NCBI RefSeq assembly: GCF_964275005.1
Contig: NC_092701.1
Location: forward strand, 36,161,520-36,225,519
Direction: 5' to 3'
Origin: Diadema setosum
Lineage: Eukaryota; Echinodermata; Echinoidea; Diadematoida; Diadematidae
Length of the DNA: 64,000 nucleotides
Below the pieces are notes generated by a model. That model was not told the origin of the DNA, did not search any database, and was given only the letters and a program-made list of their open reading frames with translations. Position numbers and translations under genes: made by a program. Below, piece after piece: positions 24,607-36,684 of the stretch (position 1 is its first letter; each line of letters opens with the position of its first letter).

Positions 24607-26770
24607 CACGTCCAACCAAACCGATTTCAAGTGTAAAAAAAAAAAAGACCAACATTTAAACATCCACACAAAACTGAGCCTTCTCGAATATTTTAACTTA
24701 GTTTTCAGTATCAATGTATTTCATTAAGTTCACTTTCGCTTAATTACATATTCAACAGAACATGAAATAAGTACATTTGTGTATGTATTAGTGTGAACAT
24801 GGAATGTGTTCGAATTTTGCTATCTTATGATCCAGAGGGAAAATTATAATTTGTGAATACATACTTATGATGCATGTGCATACTAAATATAACACGACAT
24901 TAAAGATACCCTTATCTTATATCATATCATAAGGATAGAACGTTAAGGGAAATTAAGAAAAGAATAGGCGCACGAAATCTATCAATATATATATATATAT
25001 ATATATAAAATCAACCAACTTCTAATCTTATTCTGATCAGTAATAAGAGTATATTTACAAACGAGAGACTGCATCCTCATTTTGTGCTATATGATAATAA
25101 ACATTGACTAATAATGACTTAATTATTAAGTCATCTCGTTTCAAATTAGGACCTGCTTGAAACCCATACAGTGATGTCAGATAAGAAGGCAAGATAGATC
25201 GAACAATGTTCACAGGAGAGGACAAGAAAGAATGAATATCCAACTAAAAATAGTCTAACGTCTGGAACGTGGGGTCCACAAAAAATCCCCCCTTTATGTC
25301 ATAAAAACAAGAAAAAATGAACACGTGATGTGAACTTTTAGCAGTGTCAAGGTATGACCGAGTGCGCTTCACAGTTTGAGACAATTATATCAAGGTAGAA
25401 TGACAGTCTGTACAATCAGTGCAAACAGACTTTCGGCATAGTTAATGTAATAAGACGCAAGCTATTCGCAGTGGTATTGGGAATTATTCGTTTCGATGAA
25501 ATATTTGATTTTTAAAAAAGCCTTACACATTTATTTTTTTTTTAAATCCAACAAATGCACATGAATTGACCAAGCTGAAAAAACAAAACAAAAACAACAT
25601 CTTATATGTCATTCACTTTTCGGTAATCGATTGTCAGATAATTGGATTGACTTTAATAGCAATTAATCTGAGGTTTTTATTTGATTGATATTTTCGTATG
25701 AAATCGACTAATGTATATTGTGCTATGTAATAATTCCATAGGGTCACATGCTATGTATTATTCTCTGAATTGATATGAATAATTTGTCCTCCGCTGTATT
25801 TAGTAGGCCTTCATATAATATCAATTTGACTTGTAGACCAACCATGATTGAGGAATGCTCTGTCTTTGTAACCCCCGTCCGTAAAGCGACATTGCGATAC
25901 ACGTATCATATACGTGTATTATTGTAAGTAGGCCTACACAAATTTTCATAAATTTAGTACTTGGACATGAATAGTTTATTGTAGGTCTATATTGCTCTGA
26001 TATCAATTTAAACTATCACTGAACTGACTTGGCTTTGATTCGCGATTTGATGACCTAGTTTGAATGTCAATATTGCGATAATCTTTGGCAGTTGCAACAT
26101 GCAAAAAGAGACTAAACTTGCCAAAAGAGACGCAGAGCCAAAATGAGATCACTCGCTCTTTAGGAGCGTAAAGCTGATGTACAGACATGTGTACACATGT
26201 GTGAAGGGGGTGCAGACATGTGTGAGGGGAATGAGAGTAAGAATATGCTATTAACAGCATGCATCTAGTGGCAATATGTTATAGTCTTACCTTTGGAAAG
26301 CAAGAATCCGATGTGAGCAAAAAAAAAAAATCGCGGGATCTCCTTGCAAACGAGTTTTTGAGGCCTACAAGGAGCAAACTCTGTGCCAACAATATCTATT
26401 CCATTAAAAAATAGCAATAATTAACCCAGACGCGTTACCGCAGAGTTTCGTATAGGCTGTAACAACATTGACGTCCGTAATTCCGTTACTTTGCTCTGTA
26501 TGGAATAATGATAGAGTTAACGTCTGATCGTGGTTCATCTTGTGTTCGCCAACGTTTTATAAATATTACTTTTAGCGTTTATACGTACTTCCTCTCGCTA
26601 CGCTTCAAGCTCCCTCCGACGTTTGAGTCAGGAAACTGTTCATATGAGTCATTACGAATTTCCGCGCAGTCCTCCTCCTCCCCCCCCCCCCCCCACCGCG
26701 CTGGGAAGGGTCTCCTTCAAACCTATCGGTATCATAAGTACCGGGTATTGTACTACAAACCATGCAACAT
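24607..26770. other. no gene seen
   Basis: AT-rich, with a TA tract at 24984-25007. Open frames at 25055-25243 and 26003-26260 (minus) have no family signature or splice support. A C-run is at 26680-26693. Confidence 0.4.
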
Positions 26771-26950
26771 CAGGGCGCATTTCATAAAATATGTTAGGAT
26801 GGCAACTCTTGCTGGAATGACAACTTCCAACAGCAACAGCCAATCAGGAAGCCGGATTCTTGTCGTTACTATGACAATTGCCATTCCAGCAAGAGTTGCT
26901 ATCATATCAACTTTTTTTTTTTTATGAAATGGGGCCCTTGACCTTACACG
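26771..26950. mobile_element. small palindromic MITE
   Basis: The ends CAGGGCGCATTTCATAAAA and TTTATGAAATGGGGCCCTTG are inverted repeats. Inside, GGCAACTCTTGCTGGAATG is matched by CATTCCAGCAAGAGTTGC, so most of the 180 bases fold into a hairpin. Confidence 0.75.
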
Positions 26951-27463
26951 TATACAGGCGAGAAATACCATTCATAAATTGATTTTTGATTGCTGCTTTT
27001 TTTTTCCATAGTTCTGTATCACAAGAATTTCATTTTCACAATTCACTCTCAGTGGTCATGTTTCATATACACTACAAGATCAATATACTCTTCTCTACGC
27101 AGTACAGAAATTACGTTTAAGCTGACGTCCATGCTATATTTAGTGCTAATGTTCATTTTTTTTTAACTGTAACGAACTGAATGAAGCAAAGTCTACATAA
27201 GAAATTTGCTAAACTTCCACTTGCTTAACCTATTTTTTCCAAAAGGTTTCATATTCACCCTGCAAAAGGCCAGTCACAACATTCGTATTAAATGGCTTGA
27301 CTGACAAGTGACGAGCGTATCGATATCCGAAAAAAAAAAATAGTGGTGGAAACGAATGCTCCTTGTAAAGTTAAAATTATCTCTGACGAATTACATAGTT
27401 TCGGGCACGGATTCCAAGAAGTCGTTAAATCGTTGTTGACCCTGTGATGGGAGAATTTAGGTA

Positions 27464-28886
27464 CAAGGTGTTTCAAAAAACATTTCCCACTTTTGATCAT
27501 TAATAGTTCAAAAACTATTCATCCGATAAAACTGTCATTGATATGAGTAATGGCTGCATAGTGTACAATTTTGCTGGAGGTGATTTGAATGTGAAAGCAT
27601 AATTCAGTTTCATTAAATCTAAGATTGATTTTGAAGTAAGGTCTCAGATTTTGGTCAAATTTTAACCCTCTGTATAAAAATTGAACTTTGCACAGGAACC
27701 AATGATGTGTATGTGAGTGTGTGCTGACAATGGCCCTGAACAATGGACATGCCTGAACCACCTGTTGACTAGGCGTCAGTCTCGCGCTCCCAGGCACTTG
27801 AATGCTTAATCAATAATTCATGTGGATTGCCCTGGGCACTACTAGTCTGAATTCATGCACGGTAAGGGGTAAAATGCATGCACATGGAAAAAGTAAGCAC
27901 ATGTTTCCAAGTGCTTGCAAACACCAAATTTCATTCCAGCTGGCAATGATTTTCAAATTTTACTTCACATATCACTAAATTTGGGATATGAATAAGCATA
28001 AGTGATCTAAAGTTCTTCATGTTAAGTGCCAACTGTCTACTAATAGTCTACTTTTTCGATAAAAAGAGATCATGTTTGGTAAAGAGCTCAGCAGCATTTT
28101 TCATTGGGGCGATTTGTTTCAGAGTAGATTTATTTAAGGCTCCATATACACAAGTGTATACTCTAATTGATTTTCTTTGCTTCCTGTCACCATGTTTACG
28201 ACAGAACAGAAGGTATTCATTGTAACTTCGTTTTTCAGAAGTAGGGAGAGCACTGTCACGACTCAACAACAGTTTCGGCAGCAGCAGCATTATCATCACC
28301 GTCATTATTTCTCATCATCAACATCATTGTTATAATTATCATTATTATTGTTATCATCATAATCATCAGTATCATTTACATCATCATTATCACTATCATT
28401 GTCATTATCATCATCATCAAGTACAACATCAATATTCCTATCCCTTGAATGACTTAAATCACTTCGCGATACTTTGATTGCTTCAAAATCCATTAGAGTG
28501 ACATCTCAGTGAAGTAACTTTACACAGATACTGCCAGAGGCTGAATAAAGACTAGCTGTGATAGTGGAATTTCTCATGAATAAATAATGAAGCATTCAAA
28601 CCCTGGCCATTGTTCAGGACCATTGTCAGGGTGTTAACCACACACTCCCATACACACCCACTGACCCCTGTGCAAAGTGAAGGGTTGAAAATAGAGCAAA
28701 ATCTGGAACCTAACTGTGAAATTATTCATGGATTTCATGGAACTGATCTATGCTTTCATATTTAAACCACCTCTAACAAAATTGTACACTATTCAGCTAT
28801 TACTCATATCAATGACAATTTTATTGGATAAATAGTTTTCGAACTATTAATGATCAAAAAAAGGAAATGTTTTTTGAAACACCTAG
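27464..28886. mobile_element. DNA element with inverted ends of about 340 bp, copy A
   Basis: The left end AAGGTGTTTCAAAAAACATT is matched by AATGTTTTTTGAAACACCTA at the right, with TA outside both. The arms continue inward for more than 300 bases (CATTGATATGAGTAATGGCTG; AGATTTTGGTCAAA; AACAATGG). A mariner-like TA target is likely. The centre holds an ATC-type microsatellite (28290-28420) and a coding-like stretch at 28048-28240. Confidence 0.7.
28048..28240 (-). pseudogene. unassigned coding-like stretch inside the DNA element
   Basis: The minus strand reads EYLLFCRKHGDRKQ, then YTCVYGALNKSTLKQ, then KHDLFLSKK and a stop. Composition is protein-like and not repetitive. I do not recognise the family. 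Its place between transposon ends suggests a transposase remnant or captured exon. Confidence 0.3.
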
Positions 28887-29087
28887 TATAACGGAAGAAA
28901 GATTCAACTAAAGTAGAATTAAAAGGAGGAAAACAAGGCATAATGCAAAATGGCAGACCTCGATAACGCTTGATGATGATATACTTGCATTCACTCCAAA
29001 ACTTTCACAGTTTAACTTTATATAATACAATGTATGATCAACCTTTATTATTCTAATTATACAATTTTCTAGAAGGGCCGTTTGATA

Positions 29088-29472
29088 TGTGACATTTTTA
29101 CCTCTGACATTTTTACCTCTAAAATTTTTACCTCGGACATTTTTACCTCAAACATTTTAACCCCTGACATTATTGCCTCTAATTTTTTTTTACGTCTGAC
29201 ACTTTTACATCTGACATTTTTACCTCAAACATTTTAACCCCTGACATTATTGCCTCCAATTTTTTTTCTTTTACGTCTGACACTTTTACATCTGACATTT
29301 TAACTTCTGAAATTTTTACCTCTGACATTCTAATCTCTGAAATTTTTACCTCTGACATTTTACTTCTCATATTTTCACATCTGACATTTTTTTTACATCT
29401 GAATTTTTTACCTCTGACATTTTACTTCTGACATTTTCACATCTGACATTTATACATCAGAAATTTTTACCT
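29088..29472. repeat. minisatellite of about 15-18 bp, CTCTGACATTTTTAC units
   Basis: More than 20 imperfect units of (C)TCTGACATTTTTAC and CTCAAACATTTTAAC. A larger block (about 85 bp) is itself repeated near 29150-29290. The minus-strand frame (MSEVKISEV) is a by-product of the repeat. Confidence 0.9.
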
Positions 29473-29559
29473 GCATGGCACCGCTCCTCGAATATAGATC
29501 TGGAAAATGCAGACTGGTTGTATTTAAGATGTTTCATGAGTCTCATTAATGCCGACAGA

Positions 29560-29905
29560 GCTTAAAGGGATAGTATGGTATTCGTGGAGATGAGAATTGG
29601 GCTTTTAACTTTTTGTTAGATACCAAGAAACGACTTATGAATTTATAATACAGAGCATACCATTCTAAGAGGAAATTCAAACCTTTATGATGAAAATCGG
29701 TTTTAGTATGGTTGAGACATAAAAAAGAGTAAAACAAAGAGATTGTAACAAAAGGTGGGTCCCACCTTTTGTTAGAATTGCTCTGGTTACGGCAGGGAGG
29801 TGAGTTTCTCACTTCCCTGGTTACGGATATCTCCACCATTTGAAAACCAATTCTTATCAAATAAACGTTGAATCTCTCTTGAAATTACATGCTCTTTCAT
29901 ATTCA
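29560..29905. repeat. TTAA-started dispersed repeat with a central palindrome
   Basis: It starts TTAAAGGGATAGTATGG. At 29746-29774 it has a perfect palindrome with 14-base arms, TAACAAAAGGTGGG and its complement, around one base. The open frame across it (minus) has no known domain. Boundaries at the right are uncertain. Confidence 0.5.
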
Positions 29906-29910
29906 TTTCA

Positions 29911-30628
29911 TGTCATTGATGTGAGTAATAGCTGAATACTGTACAGTTTAGTTGGAGTTGATTTGAAAATGAAAACCTCGATCAGTTTCATGAGATCCAT
30001 GATTGATTTCAAAGTTAGGTTTCAGATTTTGGTCAAATGACACGGATGGAAATCACTGATCTCTGTGGAAGAACAAGATCAGTGCGGGTGGATATGGGCT
30101 GCATGCTTAGCGGAGGTCTGCGCTCTCAGAGTGCTTCTCTAGTTCATGATGGATTGCCCTGAGTACTGCCAGTCTGAATTCCTAGCAAAGGGTGAAATGC
30201 ATGCACATGAAAAAAGTAAGCACATGTTTCCACGTGCTTGCATACACCACATTTCAGAATGAATAAAGACTAGCTGTGATAGTGGAATTTCTCATGAATG
30301 AATAATGGAGCATTCAAATCTTGGTCATTGTCCAGGACCATTGTCTGGGTGTCAACTACACACTCCCATACGCATCAACTGACTTCTGTGCAAAGTTAAA
30401 GTTTTGTACAGAGGGTTGAAAATAGAGCAAAATCTGAAACCTATCTGAAAAATTAATGTTTAATTCAATGAAGCTGAATAATGTTGTCGTTTTGAAATTG
30501 CCTCCAACAAAATTGTGCACTATTCAGCTATCGCTCATATCAATGTCAGTGTTATCTGATATATAGTTGTTGTTTTTTTTTTTGAAATATTAAGGATCAA
30601 AAGTGGGAAATGTTTTTGTAACACCTAG
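29911..30628. mobile_element. DNA element related to 27464-28886, copy B, left end missing
   Basis: The right arm ends GTAACACCTA with TA outside, as in copy A, and holds AGACTAGCTGTGATAGTGG also seen at 28553. The left arm begins at TGTCATTGATGTGAG, so the outer left end is lost. Inside, 30045-30145 is a further repeat (GGAAATCACTGAT, GAAGAACAAGATCA, TGCTTCTCTAGTT) also found at 42614-42668. Confidence 0.6.
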
Positions 30629-30769
30629 TACAATAGATTATTATTTTATTGTTCAAAATGGGAAAAAAATACGGGATTCAAGGCCAACTTCTAAACTCTT
30701 TCAGAGAATAATAATTATCTACTAAACAGAAAGCAAAATTTCATCAATTAACTGAATCCACTATATAGA

Positions 30770-32193
30770 TTCTCTTTGACAAGAAAGGATTGGTTACAGG
30801 ACCTCTGTTATTTTTAAATATATATCGATAATCTATTCATCTCCGTTACTCATTGTTATTCTGTTTGCAGAGGATGATAGGAACATCTTTCTTTTTCTAA
30901 AACAAACAAACAAACATATACTTACATTGACGGCATTTATTAGCCTCAGATTATTCAAAGTTTCCATGTGGTTCAAGTGTGATCCACTGTCCCTAAATAC
31001 TGATAAAAACATGCATATCTTGCATTAAATAATCGTACAAGAATACAATCATTATTCAAGTAAATAGTAATCAATTGGATCTTGTCTTTAATTTGGGAGT
31101 AACCATTGAATCACTCTAAACATGCATAGTCCAATTATACACCGGGTTTATTCGACAATATATCAAGAAAACAAATATCGAAGAAAGTTCGAGAATATCT
31201 GTCTGAAACACATAGGCACACTGCAAATTCTTTATAATGCACGCACATGCCTATCACCTACTCTGACATTGCACGAGAAAAATGTTTGACATACATGTAT
31301 AAGCAAAATAAATTCTATATTATAAGGAGGGACAATCCTTATAATAAGACTTATCAATGGATGTCACTCAGCACACACTGAATGAGTGTTTCAGGACTGA
31401 AAGACTATGAATCACTGATATACACACATGTCAAACTGCAAAGTACGTGTACAAATAATATATTATATACAAACAATCACCTCCCTGTAATATTCAAAGA
31501 TAATTATACATTCATTTCAAATTTCAGCATCGAAATTATCATATCCTGCCCATTATGCAAAAGATTATCATGTAGAAAATTCTAAACTTAACATTGCACG
31601 AAAATCAATGAGACACCACGGACATGATGTATGGAACTCGTTGTCTGACGATCTCAGACGCAGCCCCCTCTTCAATGTTGTAAAATATCATCCTATACAA
31701 ACATTTTTTATCCCATTGTATCACATGAATCAGCCATCTTTCTCACTGATTTACTCTCATATCACACAAGTCCAAACATGTGCCTATCCCAGATCTATAA
31801 TTTTTCCCTTCTCTAAGCTTGAAGTGCAAATCCCTATGTTAAGTCATTTTGTTAATGTGATAGATATAGCTTCATATCCCTTCACTTCTCTCATCTTCCT
31901 ATTCATCCTCTACTATGTCCCTCATATTCGTTTCTGTCTTATTACATTCCCTTTGTGTTGTCCTCGGCTAAATGCTATTGAAAATGCACTCGGTGATGTA
32001 CTTCCTCTTTTTCGTTCTCTTCCTTTTGTTAGAAATATGAGAGAATTCTACAAGGTACATAAAAAAAAAAACCAAGTGTTAATCCAGCCAAGCAAACTGC
32101 TTGTTGATTACGGTTTCCTACATCACTGGTACTTGATTTTATTGGTCTATGAAAGTGGAGACATCAAATAAACCGGAGACTGAACTGAATCTG
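30770..32193 (+). mobile_element. decayed LINE, reverse-transcriptase end
   Basis: The sequence reads GPLLFLNIY near 30811 (the RT GPLLFLIYINDL block), a degraded FADD region near 30870, then fragments through 31300. From 31608 it reads MRHHGHDVWNSLSDDLRRSP, a typical C-terminal motif of CR1/L2-group ORF2. Many frame breaks are present. The rest up to 32193 is probably 3' UTR. Confidence 0.65.
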
Positions 32194-32591
32194 AAGCAAA
32201 GTATCAGTGTATCAACATAGGAACAACCGCATAAGTATAAGATCAGCGTGCATACATTGAATAATGAATATTCGAAGGTCTAAAGGTATATATGTACAGA
32301 TTTCTGCAAAGTCATTCACAGCACCGATTATTATTATTATTATTATTATTATTATGCCAATTTCTCGGTAAATTATAGATTTGTGATTTCACTCAGCCAA
32401 CAGTTTGATACTGTACATTATCACACTGGAAATCATTATATTTTAAGTTTCATCTTATTTGCATAACAAAAAAAAAGTGAGGGTATCTATTTGCAAGGCT
32501 TTCCAGATGTTATTGATTGATTGAACTTACAAGAGCACACTGTGGGGAAACAATCCAAGGTGCGCGCGCAGTGAAGTGAACGGGAACATTC

Positions 32592-32958
32592 TTAAAGGCA
32601 TAATTTACCATTTGCAGATGAAACAAAACCCCAACATTAAGGCTTTAAAATAGTTCTAAAATGTGAGTTAGGGATAGAAACAACCACTGTAAAAATTTGA
32701 ATCCGTATAATCGATGTCAAGTATTGTTGAATACACAAAATGTAAACAATAGTTATAATAAGAATGCTTTCAAGCGAAACCGTATACAGTTATGGTTTAT
32801 TGAGAAAAATGCTGACATCTCTTCATATTTTGGGCTTTATTGCAAAAATTTTATATGGTAGGATGTTTTGTGATACAACAGACCTACACATATGCATCAA
32901 ATGTGATATCTTGAACATTTTTGAAATCACTGCTCCCAAAGGTAAACTGGACCTTTAG
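32592..32958 (-). mobile_element. TTAA MITE, copy 2 (reverse)
   Basis: Starts TTAA-AGGCATAATTTACC and ends GGTAAACTGGACCT-TTAG. It aligns along its whole length with the reverse complement of 24250-24606. The right target copy has one change. Confidence 0.8.
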
Positions 32959-34277
32959 CCACTATGAAAATTGATCCTGAGCCATCTGTTTGTAATAACA
33001 GCATTGTTTGAAGACCGTTCTCATATAACGATGTAAGGATGTCTGTAAAAAGAGACATGAATGCCATCGACATCATTACTAGCTGCTGGGAGGGAAGCGG
33101 TTAGCATCATCTGTGTAGATTGGCGACGCACCATTGAGGAGAAATCACAAAGGAGTGACAGAAAGAGAGAGAAGAAGTGGAAAGACAAGAAAAGACGACA
33201 ATATGAAACAATATGACATTCATTTACATCCAGTCAGGCAAAATCTTCCCTACGTCTGAGTCAACTGCCAGAGTTATATATTTGTCCGAGATAGGACTAC
33301 ATAGCAACAGCAACAGATGTAAATGACGGGTGCTGTTCGTTATTCCGAAGGTTCGTTAATCCGAAAATGAAATAGGGTTTGTTATTCCGAAGGTTCGTTC
33401 ATTCAAAAATGAAATAGGGTCCGTAACGAACCTTTGGAAAAAACGAGCCTCATTTCATTGTTGGATTAACGAACCTTCGGAATAACGAACCATATTTCAT
33501 TTTCGGATTAACGAACCTTCGGAATAACAAATCTTCGGATTAAAGATCCTTCGGAATTACGAATCTTCGGAATAACGAACTGTAACCGTAAATGACAAAC
33601 AATGTAAAAACCAAACTGGACTTTTTATGCGCAATGTTATTGTCTCCCGAGACAAATTAAAGGATATCAACAACATGACTATATACAGCTGTTTTTTTTT
33701 TCCCTTCTTCTTCTCACGACCCAATAAGCAAGTTCACAGTTAGCCTATGTGCGCATTGGTACAAAATGATGTATTTTTCTCTCTCAGTTGCTTTTTATTG
33801 AAATAGGCACTTCATTCATTTCAAAGCGATATAATATATTAGCTTGCCCGTCGTGACAGTCTATGGAATTCATGTTCAAACAAAGAATGAATTTGCGTTA
33901 ACCGGATGACAGAACAGTCTGTCAATATACACTCGAGAAAACGTGTAATTTAATTGTTTTGCATTGAGTGTATTAAACTTTCTACTAAAACTGCCAAATA
34001 TCAGTTTCCCATAGGGTGGATGTATTGGCAAGCACTATTTAGAAGGATCAAGATAATTATCATTTCATCACATATGCCTATCTCAGTACATTTAAAACCA
34101 ACATGTCTGCAAGTGCAATGCCGTTCTATGTTCATGCTCAAACTGGAACTCAGAACTGGCTTATAACCTACCCCTAACAATAATCATAAGATGTTATAGT
34201 GCCTACCGAGTAATTTTTCTCGTTATTTGTAGATTTTCCGGATTGTTTTCTTTGTGTTATGTTATGTATTTCTATTT
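32959..34277. other. no gene outside the palindromic repeat
   Basis: Around 33331-33593 the flanks are AT-rich and carry no coding signature. Confidence 0.4.
33331..33593. repeat. palindromic repeat of TTCGTTATTCCGAAGG units
   Basis: Units TTCGTTATTCCGAAGG and TTAATCCGAAAATGAAAT on the left face their complements (CCTTCGGAATAACGAA) on the right, around about 33440. Several units occur on each side, so it can fold back over most of its length. Confidence 0.75.
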
Positions 34278-34295
34278 CTATTTCTTTATACACTG

Positions 34296-34358
<63 letters not shown>
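34278..34358. repeat. (TA)n tract
   Basis: About 40 TA units, flanked by ACACTGT on the left and ACAGTGT on the right. It borders the large palindrome that follows. Confidence 0.95.
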
Positions 34359-34361
<3 letters not shown>

Positions 34362-34406
34362 TGTGACGATGCTGATATTCCTACCGCATGCCTCTGTCAT
34401 CTTAAG

Positions 34407-35574
34407 TGAAATTATAGTTGAGACAATGTAGATAACAGAAGATGTCGCATGAAACCGGCAGAGTTGTGAAGCTTTCGACCGTGGTCTTCCTCAGCTTTAA
34501 TGTCTGTTTGTGAAACGAAATATATGTTTTTGAGCATAACAAATCTGAAGTCATATACACAATATATTAAATATAAGTTGAGCATGAGTTAATAGTTACA
34601 TGACATACTTGGCAATATTTTTTGGCACTTTGCAACACATTCAACAATGTATAACTGGAAATGAGTGTATAGTGAGTATATATAGCATACAAACATATCA
34701 TACAATAAAAAATATCAAACATATATCATAAATAAACTAAATAATATGATTACCTGCTAAGCAGACGTTTGCGTAGCCTGGATGTCTTGTGGCTGTCTTG
34801 TGGTGGGATGTGAGTGATCATGTTATATTATGTGGCAAGAGTATGAAGATTGTTTCAGCAATAATTTTGGTATATAAAATAATGTGTATATTGTATATTT
34901 CTCTGTTATGTACCTAGAGACAAGTGGCAACACACTATCCACTCTCTATCCACACTCTATCTGTACCCGGGTTCCATGCCTGCTACTTTGATTGTTGGTA
35001 AATCAGCTGTAGGGGTTAATGACCACGAGAATGTTCATTGTATCGTAATTGTTAACAATTCTTTATCTGCGCTGACACGACTGACACACTTGTAACACTG
35101 AACCTAATTCTTTACACTACCCCACTCCTGCCTGACATGCACCACCGCACACAAACCTTCCCCCAATATCACATGATCACTCACATCCCGCCACAAGACA
35201 GCCACAAGACATCCAGGCTACGCAAACGTCTGCTTAGCAGGTAATCATATTATTTAGTTTATTTATGATATATGTTTGATATTTTTTATTGTATGATATG
35301 TTTGTATGCTATATATACTCACTATACACTCATTTCCAGTTATACATTGTTGAATGTGTTGCAAAGTGCCAAAAAATATTGCCAAGTATGTCATGTAACT
35401 ATTAACTCATGCTCAACTTATATTTAATATATTGTGTATATGACTTCAGATTTGTTATGCTCAAAAACATATATTTCGTTTCACAAACAGACATTAAAGC
35501 TGAGGAAGACCACGGTCGAAAGCTTCACAACTCTGCCGGTTTCATGCGACATCTTCTGTTATCTACATTGTCTC

Positions 35575-35580
<6 letters not shown>
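34407..35580. mobile_element. large palindrome, arms of about 420 bp, Penelope-like end motif
   Basis: Arms at about 34411-34829 and 35157-35579 are near-identical reverse complements (I saw one mismatch in the inner 75 bases). The spacer is about 330 bases. Each arm has CTGAGGAAGACCACGGTC followed by GAAAGCTT, a hammerhead-like core of the kind found at the ends of Penelope-like elements. Both sides abut TA tracts. No protein frame. Confidence 0.7.

Positions 35581-35639
<59 letters not shown>
35576..35639. repeat. (TA)n tract
   Basis: About 31 TA units directly after the right arm of the palindrome. Confidence 0.95.
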
Positions 35640-35640
<1 letters not shown>

Positions 35641-35872
35641 TGTATATGACAAATATGTTCTAGACACGACTTGTGATTGGTTAAATTGGCATGATTATGG
35701 CAGTATATTATGCTTATATTAGAGTGCGATGAAAGACCACGCACTACGTGTACTTAAAAAAACGCACTTGGAAAAAAAAAAGAATAAAAGAAAGATATGA
35801 ATGAACATTGTTGAGATAAAGAGTTTACAAATTATTTAAAAGCAACATTTCCTGGCGTTATTTGCCTGGCCC

Positions 35873-36684
35873 CTATTTCACCTCTGGACAAATGTAAGAC
35901 AGCATTTGATTGCTGAGATTCAGCACGTGTGGCCCGAGAGGATGCACGGCATGTTTATCAAATTGAGCATTTGTCATATCCCAAGCGTCGATGAAACCCA
36001 CGTTATTTTCCTCTGAGATGATTCTTCTCAGTCTCCAGTCGAGGTCCCTCGCAAGCCAGTCGCTATTCATCAGGTAGTGCTGCACAAGTTTGTGCTCTCT
36101 CGTGTTCGCACTCTTGAAGAGTACAATAGTCTGAGGACTTCTCTCGTGCAGACGATGGATGGCGCCAACTACAGATTGAATGCGAGCCTCGAAAATTGGC
36201 GGACGGTGTTTGGTGAAGTGCACCCCCAACGACAATACTACTACAGTGACATTTTCGTCATCGCGGATACTATCCAAGACATTGACTACGTAATCAATAT
36301 ATGCTGTTATCTCCCAGTGCGTGGCACGAGCGATCGGATAGCCATGAAACCGAAAAGTTATGTTTATATCATGTTTATTTTCTAACATCTTCATTGGTCC
36401 AATGTACCAACTCGGCAACTTCTTTGTAATACTGGTCTTTAGTTTAAATGTCTTGGCGTAGTATTCAAAGAGTTGTCGGATAGTCGAATCGCCGAGCAGA
36501 CGAACCTTTTTGCCCTGTAGACATGACATAGCTTCTTCTTTGGAGAAATGACGAATCTTACAGGTGCTGGAGTACCAATGCTGTCCCAAGTAGAAGCCAG
36601 AGACATCGGCTTGGCTACCCAGAGCAGCAGGATGGCAAGAAGGCAGCCGAGCTAGTGCGCTGCTGTGAACCACCGAAGAAGCAC
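35873..36684 (-). CDS. NXPE-like: gene 2 exon 5: PC-esterase domain and stop
   Basis: It encodes residues 323-592. The acceptor is CCTTTGTAAG|GT. It has SGFYLGQHW, LLGDSTIRQLFEYY (Ser389), FRFHGYPIAR, SLGVHFTKH, KSANTREH, DWLARDLDWRLR, FIDAWDMTNAQ and HAVHPLG. The His of the second block (His570) is kept; the Asp three residues before it is His567. It ends YICPEVK and TAG. No clear AATAAA follows within about 230 bases. Confidence 0.92.

Noticed and set aside
28305-28493. Asp/Asn-rich acidic frame
   Set aside because: Translation of an ATC-type microsatellite.
29179-29370. Repetitive MSEVKISEV frame that looks like a structural protein
   Set aside because: The frame survives only because the minisatellite unit is close to a multiple of three; no other coding evidence.
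29088-29472. Regular short repeats that might suggest a CRISPR array
   Set aside because: Units are contiguous without unique spacers, drift strongly, and the DNA is eukaryotic.
36077-36385. Plus-strand open frame of 102 codons
   Set aside because: Antisense shadow of gene 2 exon 5.
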